From Lewinellaceae bacterium (lineage in GTDB: Bacteria; Bacteroidota; Bacteroidia; Chitinophagales; Saprospiraceae), in assembly GCA_020636105.1 (NCBI GenBank), contig JACJYL010000001.1:434001-498000 (forward strand): a DNA stretch of 64,000 nucleotides, read 5' to 3'. The translations under genes were made by a program, and so were the position numbers. The notes beneath the pieces were generated by a model that had not been told where the DNA came from, made no database searches, and saw nothing but the letters and a program-made list of their open reading frames with translations. Shown piece by piece: positions 25,747-34,678 of the stretch (the stretch's first letter is position 1; each line of letters starts with the position of its first letter).

Positions 25747-28700
25747 ATGAAATCTGCTGTATACAAAACCTTCCCTATTCCAGGGAAATTAATCGTATTG
25801 AGTATTTTATTGTTCCTTTCCACAGGCCTGTTTGCCCAGTTGGATCTGGACAAACTAAAGGAACTGAAACCCAGGGCCATTGGGCCTGCGGGCATGAGTG
25901 GCAGGGTAACCGCAGTTGACGTGGTTAATGATCATCCGGAAATTATTTATGTGGGAACGGCTTCCGGAGGCTTATGGATGTCTGAAAGCGGTGGCGTCGA
26001 ATGGGAACCTGTTTTTGAGAAAGAAGCCGTGGCATCCATTGGTTCAGTAGCCATTCAGCAGAGTAATCCCGATGTTATCTGGGTAGGCACCGGGGAAGGA
26101 AATCCGAGAAACAGTGTGTCAGGGGGCTATGGTATTTACAAAAGCCTCGATGGCGGTAAACACTGGAAACTCATGGGGCTTGAGAAAACACGTAATATTC
26201 ACAGAATTGTGATTGATAAAGATAACCCGAATACGGTTTATGTGGGAGCTATTGGCTCTCCCTGGGGGGAACACCCTGAGCGCGGGGTATTCAAAACTAC
26301 GGATGGAGGCAAAACCTGGAGTAAAGTTTTATACGTAGATGAAAAAACAGGATGTGCCGACCTGGTGGTGGATCCTTCAAATCCAAACAAACTCATTGCT
26401 GCGATGTGGGAACATCGTAGAAAGCCATGGACATTCAATTCAGGCGGACCTGGATCCGGTTTGTACATTACTTTCGATGGAGGAGAAACCTGGGAGAAAA
26501 AAACAGACAAAGACGGTCTTCCGAAGGGGAACCTGGGAAGAATAGGTCTGGCCTTTGCCCCGTCTGAACCCAGAATTATTTATGCTCTTGTGGAAGCCAA
26601 AAAGAATGCCTTGTACCGATCAGACGACGGAGGATTTAAATGGCAAATGATCAACGATAAACCAGACATTGGCAATCGGCCATTTTACTATTCTGACATT
26701 TTTGTCGATCCACTGAATGAAAACAGGGTTTATTCCGTGTTTACCTATATCAATGTAAGTGAAGATGGCGGACGATCTTTTAGCCAATTGATGCCAGCGT
26801 ATGGAACGACCAAAGGAGTTCATCCTGACCACCATGCATGGTGGATACATCCTACTGATCCTGATTATATGATTGATGGGAATGACGGAGGGATGAATAT
26901 TACCCATGACAGAGGGAAAACCTGGCGCTTTGTTGAAAATCTTCCTGTAGCCCAGTTTTATCATATCAATGTGGATATGGAATATCCGTATAATGTTTAT
27001 GGGGGGATGCAGGATAACGGATCCTGGGGCGGCCCAGCCTATGTATTAAAGGATCAGGGCATCAGAAATTCCTATTGGCAGGAACTTATGTTTGGTGACG
27101 GTTTTGATGTGGTGCCGGATCCTAAGGATTCCCGTTATGGGTATGCAATGTCTCAGGAAGGATTTATTGGCCGTTACGATCTTAAAACCGGAAATACAAA
27201 GATGATCCGACCTACCCATCCGGATCCGGACGTGCAGCTGAGGTTCAATTGGAACAGCGCCCTGGCGATGGATCCGTTTGACCAGACTACCCTTTACTTT
27301 GGGAGCCAGTTTGTCCATAAATCTTCTGACCACGGATATACCTGGGAAATCATTTCACCGGATCTTACGACCAATGATCCTGAAAAACTCAAACAATACG
27401 AGAGTGGGGGATTGACCATGGATGCCACAGGTGCTGAGAATCACTGTACTGTGCTGGCCATTGCGCCAAGTCCGATTGAAAAAGGATTGATCTGGGTAGG
27501 AACAGACGATGGCAATGTGCAGTTAACGAGGGATGGAGGTTCCACCTGGACCAATGTTTCCCCTTATTCAGCCGGGATGCCCAAAGGAAGTTGGGTTCCC
27601 CAGATCAAACCTTCCGAATTTTCAGCCGGGGAAGCTTATGTGATTGTCAACAATTATCGGAATTTCGACTTCAAGCCCTACCTTTTTCGGACCAAGGATT
27701 ATGGTGCGACCTGGGAAAGCCTCGTAGAAGAAAAAAATATTCCGGGGTACACCCTTTCTTTGGTGCAGGATCCAAAGGAGAAAAAACTGGTATTTCTGGG
27801 AACGGAATACGGATTATACATAAGCATAGACGAAGCTAAAACGTGGACCAAATGGACCAATGGATTTCCGACCGTTTCTACCATGGATCTTGCCATCCAT
27901 CCACGTGAACAAGATCTCGTTATCGCTACTTTTGGTCGGGCAGCGTTTATTCTGGATGATATCCGGCCGCTTCGGGCCATCGCCTCCGAGGGAAAGGAAA
28001 TTCTCGACCGGCAATTAGTACTTTTTGATCCTCCCTCTGCCTTTATCAATGAATATCAGCAACCTTCCGGTACGCGGTTTGGCGCAAATGCCATTTTCAA
28101 CGGTGAAAACCGACCCGGGGGAGCCATGATCAGTTTCCTGGTGAATAAACCCAAAATGGAAAAGAAAGCAGAATCCAAGGAGGACGATGAAACCTCGGAA
28201 AGAATAGAGGGAAAAGAAGAAGGAAAAGAAAAAATAAAACTGGACTCTATCAAACTTGAAATCTTTAACGTTGGCGGAGAGTGCATTCGGATTCTCAAAC
28301 AAAAAACTCCGGAGGAAAACGGGTTCCATAGAATGTATTGGTATCTCGACGAAAAAGGCGTAAGAGGACCTTCTCGTAGGGAAAGGAGAGGAGGAAGAGG
28401 TGAACCAGGAGGGGTAACTGTACTCCCCGGAAAATACATGCTAAAAATGACTTTCGGGGATCAGGTGGATTCTGTTTACATTGATGTTGATTACGATCCA
28501 AGAATTGAAATGCCTATGGAGGTTTTGGTCCAGCAGCACGATTTGTTAAAAGAACTGGAAAGTAAAACAGAAGTTGCTGGAAAAGCAGTAGAAAGATTAA
28601 GAGCCTCTCTGGAAATTATTGATGATTATAAATCGCGTATTGAAGCTGAAAAGGATAAAACAGCTTTTGAGGATTTGTTGAAAAGACAAAAAACGTTGAA

Positions 28701-29007
28701 AGACACCATCAATACCATGATGGATGAACTTTTGGGCAAGGAAGACAAACGACAGGGAATCACTATGGATGAAAAACCCAGTACGGTCTCTTATTTATAT
28801 ACTGCCCGAAGTTATGTAAGATCACTGCAAGCAGTACCCGGTCCAACGGAAAGACAGTTGATTAAAAATGCGGATGACAAATTGAATCAGGTCCTCGATA
28901 AGATCAATAATTTTTATTTAAATGAATGGCCTGTTTACAGGAAAGAAGTGGAGGAGTTGAAGTTATCTCCATTTAAAGATTTAGAACCTTTAAAACTTAA
29001 GGAATAA
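25747..29007 (+). CDS. Large secreted BNR/VPS10-like beta-propeller protein
   Basis: A 1086-residue protein with a signal peptide (about 8-30, ending GLFAQ). Many Asp-box/BNR motifs (S.DGG..W, for example SLDGGKHWK, TTDGGKTWS, TFDGGETWE, TRDGGSTWT) cover about 45-720 and predict two propellers of the sortilin/VPS10 or glycosyl-hydrolase-BNR-like type. A charged Lys/Glu linker at about 800-840 and a helical, coiled-coil-like C-terminus (about 910-1080) follow. No sorting domain is seen. Family members occur widely in Bacteroidota with unknown substrates; catalytic residues cannot be assigned. Confidence 0.85.
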   Translation: MKSAVYKTFPIPGKLIVLSILLFLSTGLFAQLDLDKLKELKPRAIGPAGMSGRVTAVDVVNDHPEIIYVGTASGGLWMSESGGVEWEPVFEKEAVASIGSVAIQQSNPDVIWVGTGEGNPRNSVSGGYGIYKSLDGGKHWKLMGLEKTRNIHRIVIDKDNPNTVYVGAIGSPWGEHPERGVFKTTDGGKTWSKVLYVDEKTGCADLVVDPSNPNKLIAAMWEHRRKPWTFNSGGPGSGLYITFDGGETWEKKTDKDGLPKGNLGRIGLAFAPSEPRIIYALVEAKKNALYRSDDGGFKWQMINDKPDIGNRPFYYSDIFVDPLNENRVYSVFTYINVSEDGGRSFSQLMPAYGTTKGVHPDHHAWWIHPTDPDYMIDGNDGGMNITHDRGKTWRFVENLPVAQFYHINVDMEYPYNVYGGMQDNGSWGGPAYVLKDQGIRNSYWQELMFGDGFDVVPDPKDSRYGYAMSQEGFIGRYDLKTGNTKMIRPTHPDPDVQLRFNWNSALAMDPFDQTTLYFGSQFVHKSSDHGYTWEIISPDLTTNDPEKLKQYESGGLTMDATGAENHCTVLAIAPSPIEKGLIWVGTDDGNVQLTRDGGSTWTNVSPYSAGMPKGSWVPQIKPSEFSAGEAYVIVNNYRNFDFKPYLFRTKDYGATWESLVEEKNIPGYTLSLVQDPKEKKLVFLGTEYGLYISIDEAKTWTKWTNGFPTVSTMDLAIHPREQDLVIATFGRAAFILDDIRPLRAIASEGKEILDRQLVLFDPPSAFINEYQQPSGTRFGANAIFNGENRPGGAMISFLVNKPKMEKKAESKEDDETSERIEGKEEGKEKIKLDSIKLEIFNVGGECIRILKQKTPEENGFHRMYWYLDEKGVRGPSRRERRGGRGEPGGVTVLPGKYMLKMTFGDQVDSVYIDVDYDPRIEMPMEVLVQQHDLLKELESKTEVAGKAVERLRASLEIIDDYKSRIEAEKDKTAFEDLLKRQKTLKDTINTMMDELLGKEDKRQGITMDEKPSTVSYLYTARSYVRSLQAVPGPTERQLIKNADDKLNQVLDKINNFYLNEWPVYRKEVEELKLSPFKDLEPLKLKE

Positions 29008-29019
29008 CCAGATCTTGCC

Positions 29020-29062
29020 TTTTGCCGGGAGAGTTGAGTTATGCTCTTTTCTCCTGGCAAAA
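29020..29062. terminator. Terminator hairpin
   Basis: TTTTGCCGGGAGA (29020-29032) pairs with TCTCCTGGCAAAA (29050-29062), one G-T pair. It lies 13 nt after the BNR protein stop and faces the PspC gene, so it may serve both. Confidence 0.75.
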
Positions 29063-29103
29063 TCCAAGATTTTCCATATGAATTGTGACAGGATTTAAAC
29101 AAA

Positions 29104-29337
29104 TTATTGCCAGAGTAAATTCTTTTTATTTCTGATATAACGTTTCACATTTAGCCAGAAGGCCAAAAACAGGTAAATTATAACAGGTGAACCCAGGGTT
29201 AGGAAAGAGAGGTAAATAAAATACAGCCTGACTCTGGAAGTAGCGATCCCTATTTTAACGGCAAAATAGTCGCACACCCCAAATGCTGAACGTTCCAATA
29301 ATTCTTTCATGACTTCAAAGCGGGTTGGAATTTTCAT
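29104..29337 (-). CDS. PspC-domain membrane protein
   Basis: A 77-residue protein. The PspC domain is seen as FGVCDYFAVKIGIATSRVRLYF, a Gly-containing helix-turn motif, followed by a hydrophobic span of about 20 residues (YLSFLTLGSPVIIYLFLAFWL) and a basic tail. PspC proteins act in envelope stress sensing in proteobacteria; single-domain copies in Bacteroidota have no assigned partner. No pspA is seen nearby. Confidence 0.85.
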   Translation of the reverse strand: MKIPTRFEVMKELLERSAFGVCDYFAVKIGIATSRVRLYFIYLSFLTLGSPVIIYLFLAFWLNVKRYIRNKKNLLWQ

Positions 29338-29367
29338 TTAATGAACATTTTAAATAAAAGTACAAAA

Positions 29368-29400
29368 AAAAGGCTCTTATGTTTAAATAAAAGCCTTTTT
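29368..29400 (-). terminator. Terminator of the PKD-like protein gene
   Basis: Stem AAAAAGGCTCTTAT/ATAAAAGCCTTTTT with one mismatch, followed on the reverse strand by a T-run. It lies downstream of the reverse-strand gene at 29432. Confidence 0.75.
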
Positions 29401-29431
29401 AAGTAAAAAATTGTAGTTTTTTAACAAAAAA

Positions 29432-29878
29432 TCAGTTGGAACCTAAAATTTCAGCACTTGCAACTATCTGGTTGTCAATACTTATAATTTCAGAATGTGC
29501 CAGTTTTGTTTTTCCATTGTAGGTTACGTACAATTTAAGATTAAAATCCCCGGCATCCTTGTAGGTATATTGTTCTTTCTTGCTGTGGACAGCTTTTTTC
29601 TCACCATTGCCAAAGTCGATCAGGTAGTGGGCATTGCTGTTAAAGCTCTTTACTTCAAATTGCATCTTTGCTCCGACTTCCTGAATACCCCTGATTTTTA
29701 AAATAGAGTTCGTTGCATCCTCGGTAAAAGTATGACTTTGAGATTTGGTTATGCCCATAATCGAAGTTTCTACGGAATCCTTTTCAAGTGTAGCGGATGA
29801 GGTAAAACTGAAAGTCATGCCTGCTCCGCCCAGAATGATTAATATTAATAAAAACGCATTTTCAATTAAGTGTTTCAT
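29432..29878 (-). CDS. Small exported protein with PKD-like domain
   Basis: A 148-residue protein with an N-terminal hydrophobic signal (about 8-26). The mature part contains YLIDFGNGEKK and YTYKDAGDFNLKLYVTYNGK, the WDFGDG..../HTYxxAGxYxVxL pattern of PKD domains, which are extracellular Ig-like folds. No enzyme motif is seen. It is the only gene in a wide AT-rich region and has a reverse-strand leader that is repeated upstream at 30229-30275. Confidence 0.7.
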   Translation of the reverse strand: MKHLIENAFLLILIILGGAGMTFSFTSSATLEKDSVETSIMGITKSQSHTFTEDATNSILKIRGIQEVGAKMQFEVKSFNSNAHYLIDFGNGEKKAVHSKKEQYTYKDAGDFNLKLYVTYNGKTKLAHSEIISIDNQIVASAEILGSN

Positions 29879-30138
29879 TGTAAAAAAAATGTTTCATAGT
29901 GTTGTTAGTGTTTTATTGCTTTTTCCTTTTTTATCTTGACGTAAAATAACCTTTGGACATAGGAGGGGCCTGACGATTCGGGACCATTCAGTTCCTTCCG
30001 TTTTGTAAATGGCATAACTTTGACAGGGATATGCAGGTGCATATCAGTCCTGAAAATGAAAATTTACCAATGACGATTTATCTGCAGGATTCAGGGAGTG
30101 GGGACAATTTCACTGCCTGATTTGCAGGTTGAACAAGG

Positions 30139-30234
30139 TTAAGTTCGGTTGCGTTTTTCTGAATGTTGCATATCCGATCCCGTTTCAAGATCCCATGGAG
30201 GGAAAAAGCCGAATTGTTTGTAAAAAGATTTCAT
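30139..30234 (-). CDS. Possible 31-residue peptide
   Basis: Reverse-strand ATG at 30234 encodes MKSFYKQFGFFPPWDLETGS and 11 more residues, ending in a TAA at 30139. The start codon sits in the ACACTATGAAA leader sequence also found before the PKD-like gene. Aromatic N-terminus, polar C-terminus, no signal peptide. It may be a real small protein, a leader peptide or chance. Confidence 0.25.
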   Translation of the reverse strand: MKSFYKQFGFFPPWDLETGSDMQHSEKRNRT

Positions 30235-30710
30235 AGTGTTTCAAATTTTAATAATAAATAGTGTTTTACTTTTTTTTTGGTATGGAAAGACAACCTCAAA
30301 GTGGGAAGAAATAGCCACAATTGATTCCGCTGCACAATTTGACAGCGCAAGGAAGATAGCCTTGATTGTTGTTGTAGGATAGCAGTAAAATGCGCTAAGC
30401 GCATAAAACAGTTATTGGGAAGAAAAAAGAGTGATGTGTTGTTCGTATTATAACAATTGCAAATATGTAATTATATTTTAAATTTTCATAATGTGTGAAC
30501 AATTTTTTTCCTTTTTTCTTCATTTTGCTCTCACTTTATTAATAGGCAAAATGCGTGCCAAACTAGCTTTCAGTAGTTAATGAATATGTTTTTTATCTAA
30601 TATTTTAAGGTAAAAGCTTTGTATGGTAAAATATTATCAATCAATAAATATTTGATTTTTAGTATTTTACATCAAAAAAGTACTGTCCTTATTCTTTTTG
30701 CCGGGTTTAC

Positions 30711-30763
30711 AAAAAAATAACCCTGCTTCGGGAAAGAGGCACTAAGCCATCCGGAGCAGGGTT
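30711..30763 (-). terminator. Terminator of the YeeE/YedE-flavoprotein operon
   Basis: On the reverse strand AACCCTGC (30756-30763) pairs with GCAGGGTT (30719-30726), the stem extends with TCCGGA/TTCGGG-type pairing, and a run of seven Ts follows. Confidence 0.8.
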
Positions 30764-30790
30764 AAGTTTTTTTTACGAAAAAATTATTTT

Positions 30791-32149
30791 CTACCCATCT
30801 AAACTGGTAACCAATTCACTGACTGAAGGGTAGGCGAGAGGTAATTTATTGATATCAGTGTAGAGCAGGTTATTGTTCATCGCCACTTGAATAACAGCCA
30901 TGACGTCGGGCATATGGTCTCCGTAACCTGAGGCCCCCAAAATGAGTCCGGAGGTTTTTGAGATTTTTATTTTAAGGAAGCCTTCTGTTTTATGCCTGAT
31001 GTTTAATTTGAGTAAATCGCTATAGGATTTTGTAATATATAAAGCATCTTCATCCTGGCTCATATCACCGATTTGGGCAATAGCAGGGCTGGTATAGATG
31101 GCTTCAATAAATACTCCGGGAAACAAAGTGGATTCTTTACCTCTTAAAATATGACTGACCGCTATCCGGGCCTGCATGGTGGCACGGTTTGCCGTCATGG
31201 GTGCCCCGGTTACATCACCAATAGCATAAATTCCAGGAATACTTGTCTTACAATAATCATCGACCTCAACGGTATTTCTTTCCGTTAATTGGGGTTTCAT
31301 TGATTCCTCAGCAATAAAGGAAAGATCAGCCTTTCTACCTATTGCAATAAAGCCGTATTCACTTTCGAAAGTTCTCCCATCCAGGGTGGTGGCAACTACC
31401 TTTTGGTCAGCCTGAATCATGCTTTCCACCGTAGCATTGGTAACGATTTCAATAGGGTAGTGAGAGGTCAGATAATTTTCAAAAAGGAGGCTAACTTCTT
31501 CATCAAGGCGCGGAAGCAAATGGTCGCTGTTTTGTAAAATGGTGACCTTAGTCCCCAGCGCTGCAAAGGCATAGGCATATTCCGTTCCGGTCACACCTCC
31601 GCCTGCCATCACTAATGATTCCGGAATTTTGGGGATGCCGCTGGCAATTTTTGGAGCAATGATATGATCCATATTGGGTTTAATCCCTGGTTTAAACATC
31701 GGCTCGGATCCACTTCCTATAATAATATGCCTTCCGTATATTTCAACCGGTGCATGATCTTCTTTGGCAATGACAACTTTTTTGTCCTCATGCAATGTAG
31801 CTACGCCATACAAAAGATGAACACCGGCTGTATTTAGGTTTTCGAGATAGCGGTCAGAAGCTCCCTGGCTCTGTGCTCCCACTTTTTTTCTCAATTTATC
31901 CAGGTTTAGGGCAGGAATCTCAGCAACAGGTTCAAAAGCAAAATCATCTGTTCTTTTCAATGCATCAGCTTTTTCAGCGCTTGCAAGCCAAACCTTGGAA
32001 GGAACTAAACTGCCCCAGGTAGCTCTTCCTCCGATTTTTGTGGCCGAAATCAGGCAAACAGAAAGCTTTTCTTTGGCAGCGACTAGGGCCGCCTCAATTC
32101 CGCCGGGTCCGGCTCCGATTACAATTAAATCGAATAATTTTTGATCCAT
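30791..32149 (-). CDS. Pyridine-nucleotide flavoprotein of the dihydrolipoamide-dehydrogenase/SthA superfamily, lacking the redox disulfide
   Basis: A 452-residue FAD enzyme: dinucleotide fold GAGPGGIEAA at 12-21, second Rossmann motif GGGVTGTEYAYAFA near 180, FAD motif YAIGDVTGAPM near 315, C-terminal dimer domain. The CxxxxC pair expected in IGG.C....C.PSK is Ala43 and Leu48 here (GGRATWGSLVPSK), as in SthA-like transhydrogenases rather than lipoamide or glutathione reductases. The usual HxHP catalytic His is Tyr440 while Glu445 is kept. It is 4 nt after a YeeE/YedE gene in one operon, pointing to reduced-sulfur or NAD(P)H chemistry, not disulfide reduction. Confidence 0.82.
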   Translation of the reverse strand: MDQKLFDLIVIGAGPGGIEAALVAAKEKLSVCLISATKIGGRATWGSLVPSKVWLASAEKADALKRTDDFAFEPVAEIPALNLDKLRKKVGAQSQGASDRYLENLNTAGVHLLYGVATLHEDKKVVIAKEDHAPVEIYGRHIIIGSGSEPMFKPGIKPNMDHIIAPKIASGIPKIPESLVMAGGGVTGTEYAYAFAALGTKVTILQNSDHLLPRLDEEVSLLFENYLTSHYPIEIVTNATVESMIQADQKVVATTLDGRTFESEYGFIAIGRKADLSFIAEESMKPQLTERNTVEVDDYCKTSIPGIYAIGDVTGAPMTANRATMQARIAVSHILRGKESTLFPGVFIEAIYTSPAIAQIGDMSQDEDALYITKSYSDLLKLNIRHKTEGFLKIKISKTSGLILGASGYGDHMPDVMAVIQVAMNNNLLYTDINKLPLAYPSVSELVTSLDG

Positions 32150-32153
32150 GATT

Positions 32154-32564
32154 TTAATGAGGAAGTTTATGTTTTATTGTTGCGTAAGAAAAAGTTCCAA
32201 GGGTCGCACTTATTATGACGAGGACAAATATCCAGTACCCGTGTCCTAAAAGGGTGTACATAGGTCCTGGACAGGCCACTAAAGCCCAGCCCAGACCGAA
32301 AATAGTGCCTGCGATCAGGTGGCGCGGGATATATAGTTTTTTCGGTGTATAGGAAACATAATTACCATCAAGGGTTTTAATTTTATACTTTTTCATCGCC
32401 CACATAAAAAAAGCTCCAATGACCACCGCCGTGCCAATAACTCCGTACATGTGAAAACTCTCAAATCGGAACATCTCATGGGTTCTGTACCACGAGATTG
32501 CCTCTGATTTTGACATTACAATGCCAAAAAGAATTCCTATAATAAAGTATCTAATTATTTTCAT
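32154..32564 (-). CDS. YeeE/YedE-type sulfur transporter subunit, short form (DUF6691-like)
   Basis: A 136-residue inner-membrane protein with four hydrophobic segments. GWALVACPGPMYTLLGHG carries the conserved Cys of the second half of YeeE/YedE proteins, which import thiosulfate or another sulfur species through Cys relays. It is the smaller half of a split transporter; the other half ends 12 nt upstream. It has an N-terminal MKIIRYFIIGILFGIVMSKSEAISWYR typical of the family. Confidence 0.87.
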   Translation of the reverse strand: MKIIRYFIIGILFGIVMSKSEAISWYRTHEMFRFESFHMYGVIGTAVVIGAFFMWAMKKYKIKTLDGNYVSYTPKKLYIPRHLIAGTIFGLGWALVACPGPMYTLLGHGYWIFVLVIISATLGTFSYATIKHKLPH

Positions 32565-32576
32565 GTTTTAAATTGG

Positions 32577-33170
32577 TTAGCCTAGAATAAAAGGTAGAAT
32601 TCCGAAGGTCATAATAAGCCCCCCGATAAAGAATCCAATGACCGTGATTAGGGAAGGCAATTGGAGATGAGCCAATCCCGTAATGGCGTGCCCTGATGTG
32701 CATCCATCACCGTATCTCGCTCCAAAACCTACTAAAAATCCTCCAAAGCAAGCCAAAAGCATCCCCTTTAGGTTTTTGAGGTTATAAAGCGATAGGGGGA
32801 TATATCCATCGCCTTCGGAGAGGTCTTTTGGATAGGTCATTCCATAGTCGTTCTGAAGGTGGTCAATAGTGGCTGTTGAAATAGCAATAGGTTCCGGGCT
32901 ATGCAAATGGTGACTGGCAATATATCCGCCAAGCACTGTACCAGCAACGAAAGCCACACGCCAGAATTCATCTTTGAGATTCAAATTAAAAAAGGACATG
33001 AATTTACCTGCCCCTGCCATACTACAGAATACTTTATAAGAAGAGGAGACCCCGAAGCTTTTTCCAGCCCAGGTGGAAACCAACAATACCAAAGCAATGA
33101 TAAGGCCCGAGAAGGCCCAGTGCCAGGGTTGACTTAAAAGGTCAATAATTGAAAGGGTTAAAAAACTCAT
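32577..33170 (-). CDS. YeeE/YedE-type sulfur transporter subunit, long form
   Basis: A 197-residue inner-membrane protein, first gene of a three-gene operon. GFGARYGDGCTSGHAITGLA is the signature GAR..xGCTSGHG..G with the conserved Cys that handles sulfur. With the 136-residue partner it makes up a split YeeE/YedE importer. About five hydrophobic spans are visible. The downstream flavoprotein suggests the imported sulfur compound is linked to pyridine-nucleotide redox. Confidence 0.9.
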   Translation of the reverse strand: MSFLTLSIIDLLSQPWHWAFSGLIIALVLLVSTWAGKSFGVSSSYKVFCSMAGAGKFMSFFNLNLKDEFWRVAFVAGTVLGGYIASHHLHSPEPIAISTATIDHLQNDYGMTYPKDLSEGDGYIPLSLYNLKNLKGMLLACFGGFLVGFGARYGDGCTSGHAITGLAHLQLPSLITVIGFFIGGLIMTFGILPFILG

Positions 33171-33204
33171 TGGTTAGGTTGTTTTCAGCGTTCAATATTT
33201 ACTA

Positions 33205-33298
33205 AAAAAGTCTGGCAGAGACAGGAATTTACTTTTTTCAAATTTATTTGTTTGGGTAATTAACTTGAAGTAAATCCTGCCTGGGTACCAGACTTTTT
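33205..33298 (-). terminator. Long imperfect hairpin after thioredoxin gene
   Basis: Arms AAAAAGTCTGG plus CAGGAATTTAC (33205-33232) pair with 33270-33298 around a short internal loop, spanning 94 nt. On the reverse strand it ends in TTTTTT, so it can terminate the thioredoxin transcript; it also precedes the YeeE operon by 35 nt and may be part of its leader. Confidence 0.65.
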
Positions 33299-33363
33299 AA
33301 GTTATATGATGTTTATCCTTAAATTTTCCTTACATCGGTTTGATGTTTAGGGTCAAAAACAAT

Positions 33364-33681
33364 TTATAATTTTCCGGAAATAGCCTGATCTATAACGTTC
33401 TCCAGTGCATTGGCTGATTGCATCCCTGCCTGACTCCATTTTTTTATTCCGTTTTGGAAAAGCATAAAAGTAGGAACACCCCTTACGCCCATTTCTGCAG
33501 CAAGCGAGGCATTTTTGTCCACATCAATTTTGATGATCTTTGCTTTGTCCCCAATGGATTTTGCAACATCCTTAAGAATGGGATTCATGGCCTGACAGGG
33601 ACCGCACCACACTGCAGAAAAGTCAATTAATACCGGTTTGTCACTGTTTATTAGTTCTTTAAACGAAACTTGTTTTGCCAT
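33364..33681 (-). CDS. trxA: Thioredoxin
   Basis: A 105-residue cytoplasmic thioredoxin from the ATG at 33681: active site SAVWCGPCQAM, cis-Pro in RGVPTFMLF, and the usual beta-alpha order. A longer frame of 131 codons starts upstream, but its N-terminus is not thioredoxin-like and a TAnnTTTG element (33710-33717) lies within it. It supplies electrons to reductases and repair enzymes. Confidence 0.93.
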   Translation of the reverse strand: MAKQVSFKELINSDKPVLIDFSAVWCGPCQAMNPILKDVAKSIGDKAKIIKIDVDKNASLAAEMGVRGVPTFMLFQNGIKKWSQAGMQSANALENVIDQAISGKL

Positions 33682-33709
33682 TTTATTAATTTTCACAGTT
33701 TGTTTAATG

Positions 33710-33717
33710 CAAAAATA
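33710..33717 (-). promoter_or_regulatory. -7 promoter element of thioredoxin gene
   Basis: Reverse-strand TATTTTTG matches TAnnTTTG. Transcription would start near 33704, 23 nt before the chosen ATG. Confidence 0.5.
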
Positions 33718-33825
33718 GTATCCCTTCAACTGGAGGTCTGTGATGAGCGTCACAAACAAGGCAGAAATTAAATTTTTGATCTTTATTAAATTGACATCAA
33801 ATACCGAATTTCACTTGTTGAAGAC

Positions 33826-33833
33826 TACCTTTG
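33826..33833 (+). promoter_or_regulatory. -7 promoter element of trpA
   Basis: TACCTTTG, an exact TAnnTTTG match, lies 33 nt before the trpA ATG at 33867. Confidence 0.6.
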
Positions 33834-33866
33834 CGTGAATTATGTCGAAATAAGAACATTTTTTAC

Positions 33867-34640
33867 ATGAACAGAGTTGATAAATTATTTGCTAAAAAAC
33901 AAAACGGGGTCTTAAATGTCTACTTTACAGCAGGTTATCCCTCGCTGAATAGTACGGGTACTATTATCAAGGCCCTTGAGAAAGCAGGAGTGGATCTTAT
34001 TGAAGTGGGAATGCCTTATTCCGATCCGCTTGCGGATGGGCCCACGATACAACAAAGCAGTCAGGTGGCCTTAAAAAACGGCATGACCCTTCCCCTGTTA
34101 TTTGATCAAATTGAAGCGGTAAGGAAAACAACCGAAATTCCCTTGATTTTGATGGGGTATTTTAACCAGGTTATGCAATACGGGGAAGAAGCTTTTGTAA
34201 AAAAATGTGTTGAGGTAGGAGTGGATGCACTCATTTTGCCGGATCTTCCGTTGAAGGAATATGAAGAATCCTACAAACAGTTATTTGAAGATTATGATCT
34301 CGGCATCAGCTTTTTAATGACTCCTCAAACGGATGAAGCAAGGGTCAGGAAAATAGATGCACTTTCACGTGGATTTGTTTATATGGTGTCAAGCGCCTCC
34401 ATAACAGGGGCAAAAAGTGGGATTACCGACGAACAGATCACTTATTTCGAGCAAACTAAATCCTTGAATTTAAAGAGTCCCAGGCTCATAGGATTTGGTA
34501 TTTCCGATAAAAAAACATTTGATACAGCCTGTAATTACGCTAACGGAGCCATTATCGGTTCCGCTTTTATCAAAGTTTTGGATCAGGAAGATAACCTGGA
34601 AGAGACTGTCAATTCTTTTATTGAGGGAATTTTATTGTAG
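33867..34640 (+). CDS. trpA: Tryptophan synthase alpha subunit
   Basis: A 257-residue TIM barrel that cleaves indole-3-glycerol phosphate to indole for the beta subunit. Signatures: YFTAGYPSL (catalytic Glu follows in LIEVGMPYSDPLADGPTIQ), ILMGYFNQV, LILPDLPLKEY, and GFVYMVSSASITGAKSG with the phosphate loop GFGISDKKT. The ATG at 33867 is preferred to the longer frame at 33831, which would overlap the promoter. No other trp gene is in the window, so it is separated from trpB or sits at the end of a broken operon. Confidence 0.95.
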   Translation: MNRVDKLFAKKQNGVLNVYFTAGYPSLNSTGTIIKALEKAGVDLIEVGMPYSDPLADGPTIQQSSQVALKNGMTLPLLFDQIEAVRKTTEIPLILMGYFNQVMQYGEEAFVKKCVEVGVDALILPDLPLKEYEESYKQLFEDYDLGISFLMTPQTDEARVRKIDALSRGFVYMVSSASITGAKSGITDEQITYFEQTKSLNLKSPRLIGFGISDKKTFDTACNYANGAIIGSAFIKVLDQEDNLEETVNSFIEGILL

Positions 34641-34678
34641 TTTTAACTTTATGTAATTTTGTACTTTATTGGAAAAAG

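Larger units (their letters stand above)
29879..30790. other. Gene-poor AT-rich region with repeated leader
   Basis: About 900 nt upstream of the PKD-like gene. Two stretches carry similar sequence on the forward strand: TTTCATAGTGTT at 29892-29903 and again at 30230-30241, each followed within 60 nt by TAGTGTTTTA and a long T-run. A palindrome ATGCGCTAAGCGCAT lies at 30390-30404. One short reverse frame (30139-30234) starts inside the second copy. Nothing else is recognised. Confidence 0.5.
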
